A DNA stretch of 64,000 nt, from positions 1 to 64,000 of the forward strand of contig JBKCOJ010000014.1 of assembly GCA_046309815.1 (NCBI GenBank). The letters are read 5' to 3'. This document shows, in pieces, positions 45,640-54,206 of this stretch. The DNA comes from CAITNM01 sp021298215 (GTDB lineage Bacteria > Pseudomonadota > Alphaproteobacteria > Paracaedibacterales > CAITNM01). Within the stretch, counting starts at the first letter, position 1. Each line of letters begins with the position of its first letter. A program made the position numbers and the translations under genes. The notes below the pieces were generated by a model that saw only the letters and a program-made list of their open reading frames with translations, did no database searches and was not told the DNA's origin.

Positions 45640-45667
45640 GTTATAACCTGCTCAAAGTTTATAACAT
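45638..45667. promoter_or_regulatory. Inverted repeat over the VOC gene start
   Basis: Perfect 9-bp arms ATGTTATAA and TTATAACAT with a 12-nt spacer. The left arm covers the start codon of the minus-strand VOC gene. It could be an operator or an mRNA hairpin hiding the start; the AT-rich arms make chance possible. Confidence 0.4.
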
Positions 45668-45731
45668 ATTGATAACGGATTTTATGTTCCTTCACAAGAA
45701 AAGCGTTATTTAGGAATCTTCCCCTTACCTT

Positions 45732-46447
45732 TTAAAATTCTTTATTTGCTTGCAAAGAAATAAATTTTGAAATGGCGTGTTCTGTAGATTCTGCTTTTAA
45801 TTTTGAACGAATATTTCCCAAGTGAAATTGTATTGTAGATTGAGAAAGAGACAAATTATAGCTAACAGCTTTAATAGTTTGACCTTGTGCTTTTTGAGAA
45901 AGAATTTCAATTTCACGTTCGGTTAAAATTTTCAAATTCTGACTTTCCTTTATGCTCATATACTTATAGGCATAAGCATTTGCTATGAGAGAAAGCGCGT
46001 ATAGAATTCTGGATGTAATGAAGTGTTCAAAACTCTAACAAATCCTTGAAAATTTGAGTGTGGTGATAAAGGAATTGTCGTACCGGATTTTATATTAAAA
46101 GAGCTATAGAGATTCATCAACTTTTTTTGGATAGGAAGGAGATCATCAAATTTTTGTATATCCCACTCAAAAGGCATTGCTAGCTTATGCAATGAATAAA
46201 ATAGTGGGTCGCACAAATAGTATTGACTGGCACTATAATGATCTACTAACTCTTGTGGACACGAGCCATAGGAAAAAAAAGAATCAAAATTATTGTTTTT
46301 TCCATAAAGTATACTCAGGTCAAATCGCTCAAGATTAAAATCGAGAAGAGCATCTTCAAGATTAGAAAAAAAATCTTCATCACTAACATGAGCATTATTA
46401 ATTTTTTCTAATACGAATTCTATTTTTTTTCTTAACATCATGCGCAT
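45732..46447 (-). pseudogene. LuxR-family regulator broken by a 1-nt deletion
   Basis: Two adjacent frames together match the intact luxR gene at 46687-47400. Codons at 45983-46447 give the sensor domain (NLERFDLSILYGKNNNFD, CDPLFYSLHKLAMPFEW) up to SLHPE, then turn into FYTRFLS and stop. The HTH region continues in another frame at 45732-45959 (LTEREIEILSQKAQGQT and NLSLSQSTIQFHLGNIRSKL). Comparing the two copies, the intact gene reads AGAACTTCTGG on the plus strand and this one AGAATTCTGG, so one C is missing near 46005. The sensor half could still be made alone. Confidence 0.88.
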
Positions 46448-46686
46448 TCAAAGAAGTTACATTTTAAAAATACTCCTCCTGCATAATTTGGCTGCATATA
46501 AGACATTTTAGAACCTTTTTATGAGCTGATGTGTTATTGATAACGGATTTTATACTACTCCACAAGATGAGCATTTTCAGAAAAAAGTGGAAGTTTTACT
46601 CTTTTTTTCAGATTTAACATGACAAAATGAAAGGCAGAAATATTTGAATGGACTTATAATATGGTGGGAAAAGTTAAAGTAAAATT

Positions 46687-47400
46687 TCAAAATTCTTTAT
46701 TTGCTTGTAAAGAAATAAATTTTGAAATGGCGTGTTCTGTAGATTGTGCATTTAATTTTGAGCGAATATTTCCCAAGTGAAATTGTATTGTAGATTGAGA
46801 AAGTGATAAATTATAACTAACAGCTTTAATAGTTTTCCCTTGAGATTTTTGAGAAAGAATTTCAATTTCACGTTCGGTTAAAATTTTTAAATCTTGGCTT
46901 TCTTTTATGCTTATACGCTTACTAGTGCATGCATTTGCAATAAGAGAAAGTGCGTATAGAACTTCTGGATGTAATGAAGTATGTAAGACTGTAATAAAGC
47001 CCTGGAAGGTTGAATGAGGCGTTAAAAGAATGGTTGTACCAGTTTGTATATTAAAACTCATAAAAGCGTTCATCAATTCTTTTTGGATGGGAAATAGGTT
47101 GTCAATTTTTTCTAAATTCCATTCAAAAGGCATGGCTAATTTATACAAGGCATGAAAAAGAGGATCATACAAATGGCATTTGTTTTTGATGTAGTACTCC
47201 TTCAACTCATTTGAGTGCGTAGAAACCCCAAAAAATGAATCAAAATTATCCTTTTTCCCATAACGTATACCAAACGCAAATCGTTCAAGATCAAAATCAA
47301 AGCAAACGTCTTGAAGAATAGAAAAAAAATCATCGTCACCCAAATTAGCGCTATTAATTTTATCTAAAGCAATTTCTATTTTTTGTCTTAACATGAACAT
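46687..47400 (-). CDS. LuxR-family regulator, solo
   Basis: Intact 237-residue paralogue of the broken gene downstream. The sensor domain has YDPLFHALYKLAMPFEW, so the Asp-Pro of acyl-homoserine lactone receptors is kept. The Trp equivalent to TraR W57 is Leu. The HTH is TEREIEILSQKSQGKTIKAV followed by YNLSLSQSTIQFHLGNIRSK. The start overlaps the HIT gene by 13 nt, so it is probably co-transcribed with yceD, dnaQ and HIT. Met 3 (MLRQKIEI) is an alternative start. No luxI is in the window. It is distantly related to the pair at 32.4-33.8 kb. Confidence 0.87.
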   Translation of the reverse strand: MFMLRQKIEIALDKINSANLGDDDFFSILQDVCFDFDLERFAFGIRYGKKDNFDSFFGVSTHSNELKEYYIKNKCHLYDPLFHALYKLAMPFEWNLEKIDNLFPIQKELMNAFMSFNIQTGTTILLTPHSTFQGFITVLHTSLHPEVLYALSLIANACTSKRISIKESQDLKILTEREIEILSQKSQGKTIKAVSYNLSLSQSTIQFHLGNIRSKLNAQSTEHAISKFISLQANKEF

Positions 47401-47804
47401 TCACTAAAAGCTTTTTTAATTAGCTGTATTTGTTGTTCCTCCTCTCTTGTAGTATATTCTTCCTCTACTCCGCAATACCAAACAGTACGCGGCCAGACTT
47501 TATCAGTATCGTAACGAGCTATCACGTGCACATGAATTTGAGAAACGGCATTACCAATGGTTGCGATATTTAGTTTTGTAGGTTTATAGAGAGTTCTCAT
47601 CACTGTACTTGCTGTACAGATTTCTTGCATAAGCAACTGCTGTTCATCTGGCTGCATATCAACAAGTTCTACAACATTAACTCTTGGGATAAGCATAATC
47701 CATGGAAATGCTGCATTCTTATGAAGGCGGACCTGGCATAAGTTTAGAGCGGTGATAAATGTTGAGTCGGCTTCAATTTGAGGATGCAGACTAAACGAAG
47801 TCAC
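47388..47804 (-). CDS. HIT-family protein
   Basis: Histidine-triad protein of 138 residues. The active motif HxHxHxx is partly changed: QIHVHVIAR gives His-Val-His-Val with the first His position occupied by Gln or Ser. The upstream FPWIMLIPRVNVVELVDM segment is typical of the HIT/Ap4A hydrolase fold. Members hydrolyse nucleoside phosphoramidates or dinucleotides. It sits 1 nt after dnaQ and overlaps the luxR start. Confidence 0.85.
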   Translation of the reverse strand: MTSFSLHPQIEADSTFITALNLCQVRLHKNAAFPWIMLIPRVNVVELVDMQPDEQQLLMQEICTASTVMRTLYKPTKLNIATIGNAVSQIHVHVIARYDTDKVWPRTVWYCGVEEEYTTREEEQQIQLIKKAFSECSC

Positions 47805-47805
47805 C

Positions 47806-48471
47806 TTAAGCTCTTTTCCAGAGAGGGTCTTTAAGGAGTTTTAAAAACTCTTCATGTTCATCAAGCTCATTTTGATTAATCGCAAAAGCACGAGGTTCGC
47901 GAAAGACTGCATCTGGTGTTAAGATGTTTTCGCTTTGATCATTTTTAAAAAGAGCAGCTTGTCTACCGCCAGTAAGCTGAATATAGACTTCTGCCAAAAG
48001 CTCAGCATCCACTAAGGCGCCGTGTTTTGTTCTTTTTGAGAGATCTATGTTTAAACGTTTACACAAAGCATCAAGATTAGCTGGTTGGCCTGGGAATTTC
48101 TTTCTAGAAAGAACAACCGTGTCAATAGCCTCTGTCACATTGAGGAAGGGTAAACTAATGCGTTCAAACTCCGCGTTAATGAAGCCAATATCAAAGGTGG
48201 CATTATGAATGACTAAGGTTGAGTCTTTAATAAAGTCATGAAAATTGCTTGCTATGTCGGCAAATTTAGAAAACTTTTGCAAAAAATCATATGTTAATCC
48301 CGAAATAGCTGTGGCACCAGGTGAAACATCGCGTTCTGGATTAATGTACGTGTGATAGGTACGGCCTGTAGGCACCCTATTTATAAGCTCTACGCAGCCA
48401 ATTTCGACAATGCGATGCCCATCTTTAGCGCTAAGGCCTGTTGTTTCAGTGTCTAATGCTATCTCGCGCAT
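47806..48471 (-). CDS. dnaQ: DNA polymerase III epsilon subunit (proofreading exonuclease)
   Basis: 3'-5' exonuclease of the replicative polymerase, 221 residues. Exo I is DTETTG at 7-12 (acidic D7, E9). Exo II is in HNATFDIGFINAE and Exo III in HGALVDAELLAEVY (H and D of the DEDDh type). The C-terminus is the polymerase-binding tail. It lies 5 nt after the yceD-like gene. Length matches other alphaproteobacterial DnaQ proteins. Confidence 0.95.
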   Translation of the reverse strand: MREIALDTETTGLSAKDGHRIVEIGCVELINRVPTGRTYHTYINPERDVSPGATAISGLTYDFLQKFSKFADIASNFHDFIKDSTLVIHNATFDIGFINAEFERISLPFLNVTEAIDTVVLSRKKFPGQPANLDALCKRLNIDLSKRTKHGALVDAELLAEVYIQLTGGRQAALFKNDQSENILTPDAVFREPRAFAINQNELDEHEEFLKLLKDPLWKRA

Positions 48472-48476
48472 AGTTT

Positions 48477-48983
48477 TTAATCTTCCTTCTTCAGATCACT
48501 TAATGCTGTAAAAGGAGATGGAGCTTTTTCATTTTCTTCAAATTCAATATGATCACCTGATTCACCTGCTAGTTTAGGGTGTGTCGGCAAGCTTAAGGAA
48601 AGATATTCTAAGGCTAAGTTTCCTAAGTCATACTCTTGGTCATCATACACATCGCAATCATCATCAGGATGCGTTGTTTCATAGTCTGCCATGCGTTTTT
48701 CGGAGGGCATCAGTTTTACAGTAAAAGGCTCACTAATGCTTGTTGTTACAGGCTCATAGCTAACAATACTTGACTGAACTACAACCGCATTAAGGCTTCC
48801 GTTAAGCTCATAAATACCATCACCTAAAAGTTGGACTTGTGATTGCACGGTAAAAGATTTTAGATCAAGTAGATCAAAAACTTCCATAATTTGTTCACAT
48901 TGCTCTTTAGAGGCACTAAAAGACGTCGGTCGACCTCGTTCATCTGCCTCTTCTAAATCAATAATATGGGAAAAATAATTCAC
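48477..48983 (-). CDS. YceD/DUF177-family protein
   Basis: Protein of 168 residues related to YceD (DUF177), needed in other organisms for 23S rRNA accumulation. The segment LLDLKSFTVQSQVQLLGDGIYELNGSL and the acidic stretch with DDDCDVYDDQEYDLGNLALEYLSLSL are the family core. The frame is open further upstream, but that part is the tRNA-Asp gene read backwards. GTG 48983 is preferred, with AGG at -10. rpmF, the usual partner, is absent. It follows tRNA-Asp by 17 nt. Confidence 0.82.
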   Translation of the reverse strand: MNYFSHIIDLEEADERGRPTSFSASKEQCEQIMEVFDLLDLKSFTVQSQVQLLGDGIYELNGSLNAVVVQSSIVSYEPVTTSISEPFTVKLMPSEKRMADYETTHPDDDCDVYDDQEYDLGNLALEYLSLSLPTHPKLAGESGDHIEFEENEKAPSPFTALSDLKKED

Positions 48984-48999
48984 AGGATACCTAATAAAA

Positions 49000-49076
<77 letters not shown>

Positions 49077-49166
49077 TAGTTTATTACTCTAGGCAATGAT
49101 CTGAACCTAAACAATCACTCGTTTCTTGTCAAGTAACTTCAAGCAGATCATTGAACTTTATTATCT

Positions 49167-51773
49167 TTACCCCAATAAATCTATAAAATTGGTTAATTTC
49201 GAGCTTTCTTTCGATTTTAGCAATAAGATTTCACTATCTTCCTGCCATTGTTCAGGTTTAGCGTTTTTATAGGCCTCGTTTTGAAGTTTTTTATCGAGAT
49301 GCATGATTTCTTTCTCAAGAGCATCGCGTTTTTGACGTAAAATGCTTATTCCATTTTGTATTTCGTGTTGATCTTCAAAGCATTTTACATACAACGTATA
49401 GCTGCCTACCACGCATGGAAGATACGAAGCTTCGGGCGGAGTATCATTTGCCCAAGGCTCAATGTGAGAAAGCCGCGCCATTGATGTTAATACCCCTCTA
49501 AAATTATCTAATGCATCGATATGTTCAGGAAGCATGCAGGCTTTTAGAACAGCCCCTCCTGAAATATTCAGTAATCCTTTTAGTGAGCGGACTTCATCAA
49601 TAAGTTTCCATAAAATATCAGTGTGATTTACATCAAACTGACTCTCCTTGAGATCAAGCTTATGGGAAGTTAAACATTCGTGCATTTTGAAATACTTTGC
49701 TAAATAGCTTGTAATGCTTGGCATAACAGGATGCAGCAAACTTAGGTACTCAAATAGGACCCACATCGCGACTTTTTTTGTTGTCTCTGCTTGATTTTCT
49801 TGAACCAAAATCTTTAATGCTTCTAAGTATTGATCGCAAAAGACGTACCAAAAGCTTTGGTATAGACCTTGCGAAGCTAAGTCAAAGCGGTATTCATTAA
49901 AATAAGAAATGGTTGAATGTTTGAGAGATTGCATGTGTGCTACCATCCATTGATTAATAGGGTGCATCTCTTTATTAGGAGCAAAAGAAGGATCAAATTG
50001 ACACTCTTGCATTTCAAGAAAACGTGCAGCATTCCATATTTTCGTGCAAAAATTACGGTAGCCCTCTACCCTACTCTCTCCAAGTTTAATATCGCGTCCT
50101 GGTGCTGCTAAGGCTGCTAAGGTAAAACGCACAACATCGGAACCATACTTATCCATAAGCACCAAAGGATCAATAACGTTTCCCTTGGATTTAGACATTT
50201 TTTGACCCTTCTCATCGCGGACCAAAGCGTGGATATACACTGTTTTAAAAGGCACTGCTTTCATAAAATGCATACCCATCATAATCATGCGGGCAACCCA
50301 AAAGAAGATAATGTCAAATCCTGTAACTAAGGTATCAGTTGGATAATAACGGCTTAGCTCTTCGGCTTTATCTGGCCAACCAAGCGTTGTAAATGGCCAT
50401 AATGCGCTTGAAAACCAAGTATCAAGAACATCGGTCTCTCGGTGCAAGACCACATCGCTACCCAATTGCGCGCGTGCAGTTTGATAGGCCTCTTCTTCGG
50501 TTTTTTCAACAAAAATTTCGCCATTTGGACCAAACCACGCAGGGATTTGATGCCCCCACCAAATTTGGCGTGAGATACACCAAGGTTGAATGTTATTCAG
50601 CCATTCAAAATAGGTATTTTCCCAATGCATTGGAACAAAGCGGATATCGCCTTTTTTAACCGCATCAATTGCTGGTTGAGCCAAGCTTTTTGCATCTACA
50701 AACCATTGATCAGTTAGATAAGGTTGCAGCTCAATTCCGGAACGTTCTCCGTAATGCGAGGGACCAACAATCTCTTCAGTTTTTTCAATGAGGCCAAGCT
50801 CTTCAAGGTCAGCCACAACAAGTGATCTAGCCTTCAAATAGTGTAGTCCTTGGTATTTTGGGGGGACTTGATCGTTTAAGTGCGCCTGCTCCTCTAAAAT
50901 GTTAAGGCGATCAAGGTTATGGCGAGTACCAATTTCATAGTCATTAAAATCGTGCGCAGGCGTAATCTTAACTGCCCCCGAACCTTTTTCTTTATCACAA
51001 AATTCATCGGCAATTACTGGAACATGACGACCGGTGAGAGGATGCAAGATATACTTTCCAATATATTCTTGATAGCGTTCATCTTCCGGATGCACCGCCA
51101 CTGCTGTATCGCCAAACATTGTTTCTGGGCGAGTTGTTGCAATAACAATGTGTTGACCTGAATTATCGGCCAAAGGATAGCGAATATGCCAGAATGGTTT
51201 TTTTTCCTCTTTAATAATTACTTCAATATCAGAAACAGCGGTAAGAAGCTTAGGGTCCCAATTCACCAAACGTTTATGGCGGTAAATAAGCTTTTCCTTA
51301 TAAAGTTTTACAAAAACCTCTACAACGGCTTTTGATAAGCCTTCATCCATCGTAAAACGAGAACGTTCCCAGTCCGCAGAAATACGTAAACGGCGTTGCT
51401 GAGAAACAATGGTGTTGCCCGAATACTCTTTCCATTGCCACACTTTTTCTAAAAATGCCTCCCGCCCTAAATCATGGCGGGTCTGTCCTTGCTCATTTAA
51501 TTGACGCTCAACCACCATTTGCGTAGCAATTCCTGCATGATCTGTGCCTGGCTGCCATAAAGCATCAAAACCCATTGCTCGTTTAAAACGAATTAGGATG
51601 TCTTGCAGCGTATAAGTTAATGCGTGCCCTAGATGCAGCGATCCCGTAACATTCGGAGGAGGCATCATAATGGTGTAAGGAGAAGAAGAACTTTTTAAAT
51701 TAGCTTTGAAGAATCTTTCAGAGTCACCATAAAGCTGGTCTTCAATGAGTTGAGGATTAAATTTATCGAGCAT
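49167..51773 (-). CDS. valS: Valyl-tRNA synthetase
   Basis: Class I synthetase charging tRNA-Val, 868 residues. The HIGH motif is HLGH in PPNVTGSLHLGHAL near residue 45 and KMSKS is in KGQKMSKSKGNV near residue 520. The editing domain lies between (TTRPETMFGDTAVAVHPED). The anticodon-binding domain and a final coiled coil follow, with LRQKRDALEKEIMHLDKKL. No truncation is seen. It stands alone, with tRNA-Asp about 90 nt downstream. Confidence 0.98.
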   Translation of the reverse strand: MLDKFNPQLIEDQLYGDSERFFKANLKSSSSPYTIMMPPPNVTGSLHLGHALTYTLQDILIRFKRAMGFDALWQPGTDHAGIATQMVVERQLNEQGQTRHDLGREAFLEKVWQWKEYSGNTIVSQQRRLRISADWERSRFTMDEGLSKAVVEVFVKLYKEKLIYRHKRLVNWDPKLLTAVSDIEVIIKEEKKPFWHIRYPLADNSGQHIVIATTRPETMFGDTAVAVHPEDERYQEYIGKYILHPLTGRHVPVIADEFCDKEKGSGAVKITPAHDFNDYEIGTRHNLDRLNILEEQAHLNDQVPPKYQGLHYLKARSLVVADLEELGLIEKTEEIVGPSHYGERSGIELQPYLTDQWFVDAKSLAQPAIDAVKKGDIRFVPMHWENTYFEWLNNIQPWCISRQIWWGHQIPAWFGPNGEIFVEKTEEEAYQTARAQLGSDVVLHRETDVLDTWFSSALWPFTTLGWPDKAEELSRYYPTDTLVTGFDIIFFWVARMIMMGMHFMKAVPFKTVYIHALVRDEKGQKMSKSKGNVIDPLVLMDKYGSDVVRFTLAALAAPGRDIKLGESRVEGYRNFCTKIWNAARFLEMQECQFDPSFAPNKEMHPINQWMVAHMQSLKHSTISYFNEYRFDLASQGLYQSFWYVFCDQYLEALKILVQENQAETTKKVAMWVLFEYLSLLHPVMPSITSYLAKYFKMHECLTSHKLDLKESQFDVNHTDILWKLIDEVRSLKGLLNISGGAVLKACMLPEHIDALDNFRGVLTSMARLSHIEPWANDTPPEASYLPCVVGSYTLYVKCFEDQHEIQNGISILRQKRDALEKEIMHLDKKLQNEAYKNAKPEQWQEDSEILLLKSKESSKLTNFIDLLG

Positions 51774-51900
51774 TATGTTCTAAATTTTTTATTTCCAAGC
51801 ATTATAGCTAAACGTAATTAAACTGTCATGGCGTGTTGTTAACGTTTTTTTTACTAAATGATGGCAGAATAAGTTCTACCAAGCTAAATGTTTAGACATT

Positions 51901-52668
51901 ATGAAAAATATATGTATTGCTTTTGTAGGTGTGTGTGTGGCTGTTAGTGCTGTTAATGCAGCATCAATGGTTTGTTCTCCTAATAATTATGGACCTCAAT
52001 CAGGATACGGTAATCCTGGTTATCAAATGCCTAATGGATATAATCCAGGCTATACGGGAAATCAAGGGTATGGTTCTCCCTATCAGCATCAGGGATATAA
52101 TCCAAATCAAGGATACAACAACTATCCACAAGGGTCTCAATATCCATACCCCCAAGGAGGGCAATATCCATACGCCCCTCAACAACAAGCAATGCAATAC
52201 AATGGAATGACGCCTCCTGCTGGTATGATGATACAACAACCAATGGCGCCGATGGCTTCTTATGCTAATGCCGCACAACCAATGGTTGGAGCAAGATGTA
52301 CTTGCCAAAAAACTGGAACTTCTGCAGCGCTACAAACGCAAGCGGGCACCTTACAAGCTCAAGGCTTAAATGTTGTAACTGAAAACGGCGTTATAAAGGT
52401 GTACGATCCTACTACTGGCGCCATTTCTGGGACTGCAGCTGCAAAGAAACCAGGCGTAAAGGTTATTTATGATGACTCTCATCCAAATGATGATGCGGTG
52501 CTTATACGGCCAACAAATATGAGCCAAGAGCAAAAAAGTGCACTAGAAAGTCAAGTTACTGGTATTCCTGTTGCTTCTAGCAGCGCAAGCTTTAATAGCG
52601 CGTTAGCTGGTATGACCAGTTTTAATACTGCTGTAGCTACTCCAACAACTGTCGTACCTATTGCTTAG
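51901..52668 (+). CDS. Exported low-complexity protein rich in Tyr, Gly, Pro, Gln and Asn
   Basis: Protein of 255 residues with a signal peptide (MKNICIAFVGVCVAVSAVNA). Residues about 28-105 are a low-complexity region built from degenerate GY-containing units such as NPGY, NQGYG, NPNQGYN and QYPYPQGG. Its composition resembles prion-like or adhesive extracellular proteins. The rest is a small domain with NVVTENGVIKVYDPTTGAIS and a Ser/Thr/Ala tail. Two Cys sit in ARCTCQK. No family is recognised. A surface or secreted matrix role is a guess. Confidence 0.6.
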   Translation: MKNICIAFVGVCVAVSAVNAASMVCSPNNYGPQSGYGNPGYQMPNGYNPGYTGNQGYGSPYQHQGYNPNQGYNNYPQGSQYPYPQGGQYPYAPQQQAMQYNGMTPPAGMMIQQPMAPMASYANAAQPMVGARCTCQKTGTSAALQTQAGTLQAQGLNVVTENGVIKVYDPTTGAISGTAAAKKPGVKVIYDDSHPNDDAVLIRPTNMSQEQKSALESQVTGIPVASSSASFNSALAGMTSFNTAVATPTTVVPIA

Positions 52669-52690
52669 AAGCAAATAGCTTTCAGCGCTT

Positions 52691-53446
52691 CTAATTAACG
52701 ACAGCCTGGTGAAGGGCAACAATGTTGCCTGTCCATTTTTCGTACGCACATTTGGAAAATCCTTGCTCAAGGCACATGCTTTTTAGTATATCGGGCTCAG
52801 GAAACTGGCGAATACTTTCGACCAAATACTGGTAGGCTTCACGGTCTTTCGCGATATGCTCACCAAACCAAGGAATAAGATTAAAAGAATAAAAATCGTA
52901 TGCTGCTTTTAAAAAACCCTCTGGTGGCATAAACTCCAAGCAAAATAGCCTCCCTCCAGGTTTTAAGATCCTTGCTATTTCTTTCAATGCTTGGTTTTTA
53001 TTGGTAATATTTCGCAAACCAAAAGCAATGGTAACTACGTCAAACGTTTTATCTTTATAGGGGAGTTTTTCCGCATTGCCACCGTGCCAATTAATGGTAA
53101 TAATTCCTCTGTTAATGGCTTTTCGTTTTCCTTGCTTCATCATCTCATATGTCAAATCGCAAACAGTTACAGAAGGATTTAGGTAGGCTTTTTTAGACGC
53201 TATTCGAATAGCTATATCACCCGTTCCTCCCGCCAAATCTAAAATCTTCATATTCGGTTTTAGAGAAAGTTTATCAACGAATATTTTTTTCCAACACCGA
53301 TGCAATCCCAAACTCATCACGTCGTTCATTACATCGTATTGATTCGAGACCTTTGAAAATAATTCATTCACCAACCCTGTTTTTAACGAGGTTTTAACGC
53401 TTTTGAAGCCAAAATCAACATAGTCTGAATTGTCTTTATATTGCAT
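52691..53446 (-). CDS. ubiE: Demethylmenaquinone/ubiquinone methyltransferase UbiE
   Basis: C-methyltransferase of ubiquinone (and menaquinone) synthesis. From ATG 53446 (MQYKDNSDYVDFGF) it has 251 residues. The family motifs are VSNQYDVMNDVMSLGLHRCWK, motif I LDLAGGTGDIAIRIA, and FDVVTIAFGLRNITN. The final segment KWTGNIVALHQAV is also typical. The open frame continues to 53527, but that part lies in a duplicated leader of the neighbouring gene and is not conserved. Confidence 0.95.
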   Translation of the reverse strand: MQYKDNSDYVDFGFKSVKTSLKTGLVNELFSKVSNQYDVMNDVMSLGLHRCWKKIFVDKLSLKPNMKILDLAGGTGDIAIRIASKKAYLNPSVTVCDLTYEMMKQGKRKAINRGIITINWHGGNAEKLPYKDKTFDVVTIAFGLRNITNKNQALKEIARILKPGGRLFCLEFMPPEGFLKAAYDFYSFNLIPWFGEHIAKDREAYQYLVESIRQFPEPDILKSMCLEQGFSKCAYEKWTGNIVALHQAVVN

Positions 53447-53482
53447 GTATACAGGCCCATAAAGCTGAGGCATAATGTCGTA

Positions 53483-53554
53483 GCTTAGCATAGGAAAAAA
53501 ATATGGTAGAAATTCTTTGCTTAGCATAGGAAAAAAATATGGTAGAAATTCTTT
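53483..53554. repeat. 36-bp perfect tandem duplication over a translation start
   Basis: Bases 53483-53518 are repeated exactly at 53519-53554. Each copy contains AGG, a run of seven A and ATGGTAGAAATTC, the start region of the Tim44-domain gene. The first copy's ATG (53503) runs into TAG after 8 codons, while the second copy's ATG (53539) opens the real gene. Confidence 0.95.
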
Positions 53555-54183
53555 TATTCGCTGTCTTATCGATTTATTTATTTTATCGTCTTTGGAGTGT
53601 TTTAGGGACTCGAACAGGGCATGAAAAACAACGTCAGTGGATGAGACCAGAAAACAACGATGAGAATGTTGTTATTTTGACTCCAAAAGAAACTACTCAA
53701 GTAATTATCGAAGAATCTCAACCAAAAGCTGAGCCTTTTGAAAAGCAACTAAAAGCTATTCAAAAATCTTTTAAAGATTTCACGCTGCAACGATTTGAAA
53801 AAGGTTCAGCAAAAGCCTTTTCTGCTGTTATTAAAGCTTTTGCTCAAGGGGATCTTGAGCGTTTAGAACAACTTGTCGCACCAAAGGTTTTAAAGAGCTT
53901 TCAAACAGCAATTAAAGCCAGATCCAAGCAAAAAGAAATCATGAGTATTGAGCTTAAGCATGTAGAAGCTGAGATTGAAGACATCGTTGTAAAAGAGTCC
54001 ATTGCGCAAATTTTAGTACGCTTTACAAGCGATCAAATCGTGACAGTAGCAAACAAGGCAGGCGAAATCATTGAAAATACCAACCAGCTAACCAATCGCA
54101 TGATCGATCGTTGGACGTTTGAGAAAAAACTAAGCGATAAAAGCCTAGTGTGGCTGCTGGTTAAAACAGAAAGCTTGGCATAA
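53539..54183 (+). CDS. Tim44-domain protein
   Basis: Protein of 214 residues with an N-terminal membrane segment (MVEILLFAVLSIYLFYRLW), a variable linker and a C-terminal Tim44-like domain. The domain starts near FEKGSAKAFSAVIKAFAQGDLERL and ends with NRMIDRWTFEKKLSDKSLVWLL. Alphaproteobacterial relatives (TimA) resemble the mitochondrial import motor subunit and sit at the inner membrane. The start is the second copy of a duplicated leader; AGGA 8 nt upstream supports it. Confidence 0.88.
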   Translation: MVEILLFAVLSIYLFYRLWSVLGTRTGHEKQRQWMRPENNDENVVILTPKETTQVIIEESQPKAEPFEKQLKAIQKSFKDFTLQRFEKGSAKAFSAVIKAFAQGDLERLEQLVAPKVLKSFQTAIKARSKQKEIMSIELKHVEAEIEDIVVKESIAQILVRFTSDQIVTVANKAGEIIENTNQLTNRMIDRWTFEKKLSDKSLVWLLVKTESLA

Positions 54184-54206
54184 AAGTTTAAAACAATTGA
54201 TCTCGA

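Noticed and set aside
51929..52308. Alternative frames across the Tyr/Gly-rich gene
   Set aside because: They come from the repetitive codons of the exported protein; only the annotated frame has a signal peptide and runs the full length.
53447..53527. Extended UbiE N-terminus
   Set aside because: It lies in the duplicated leader of the divergent Tim44-domain gene and is not conserved in UbiE.
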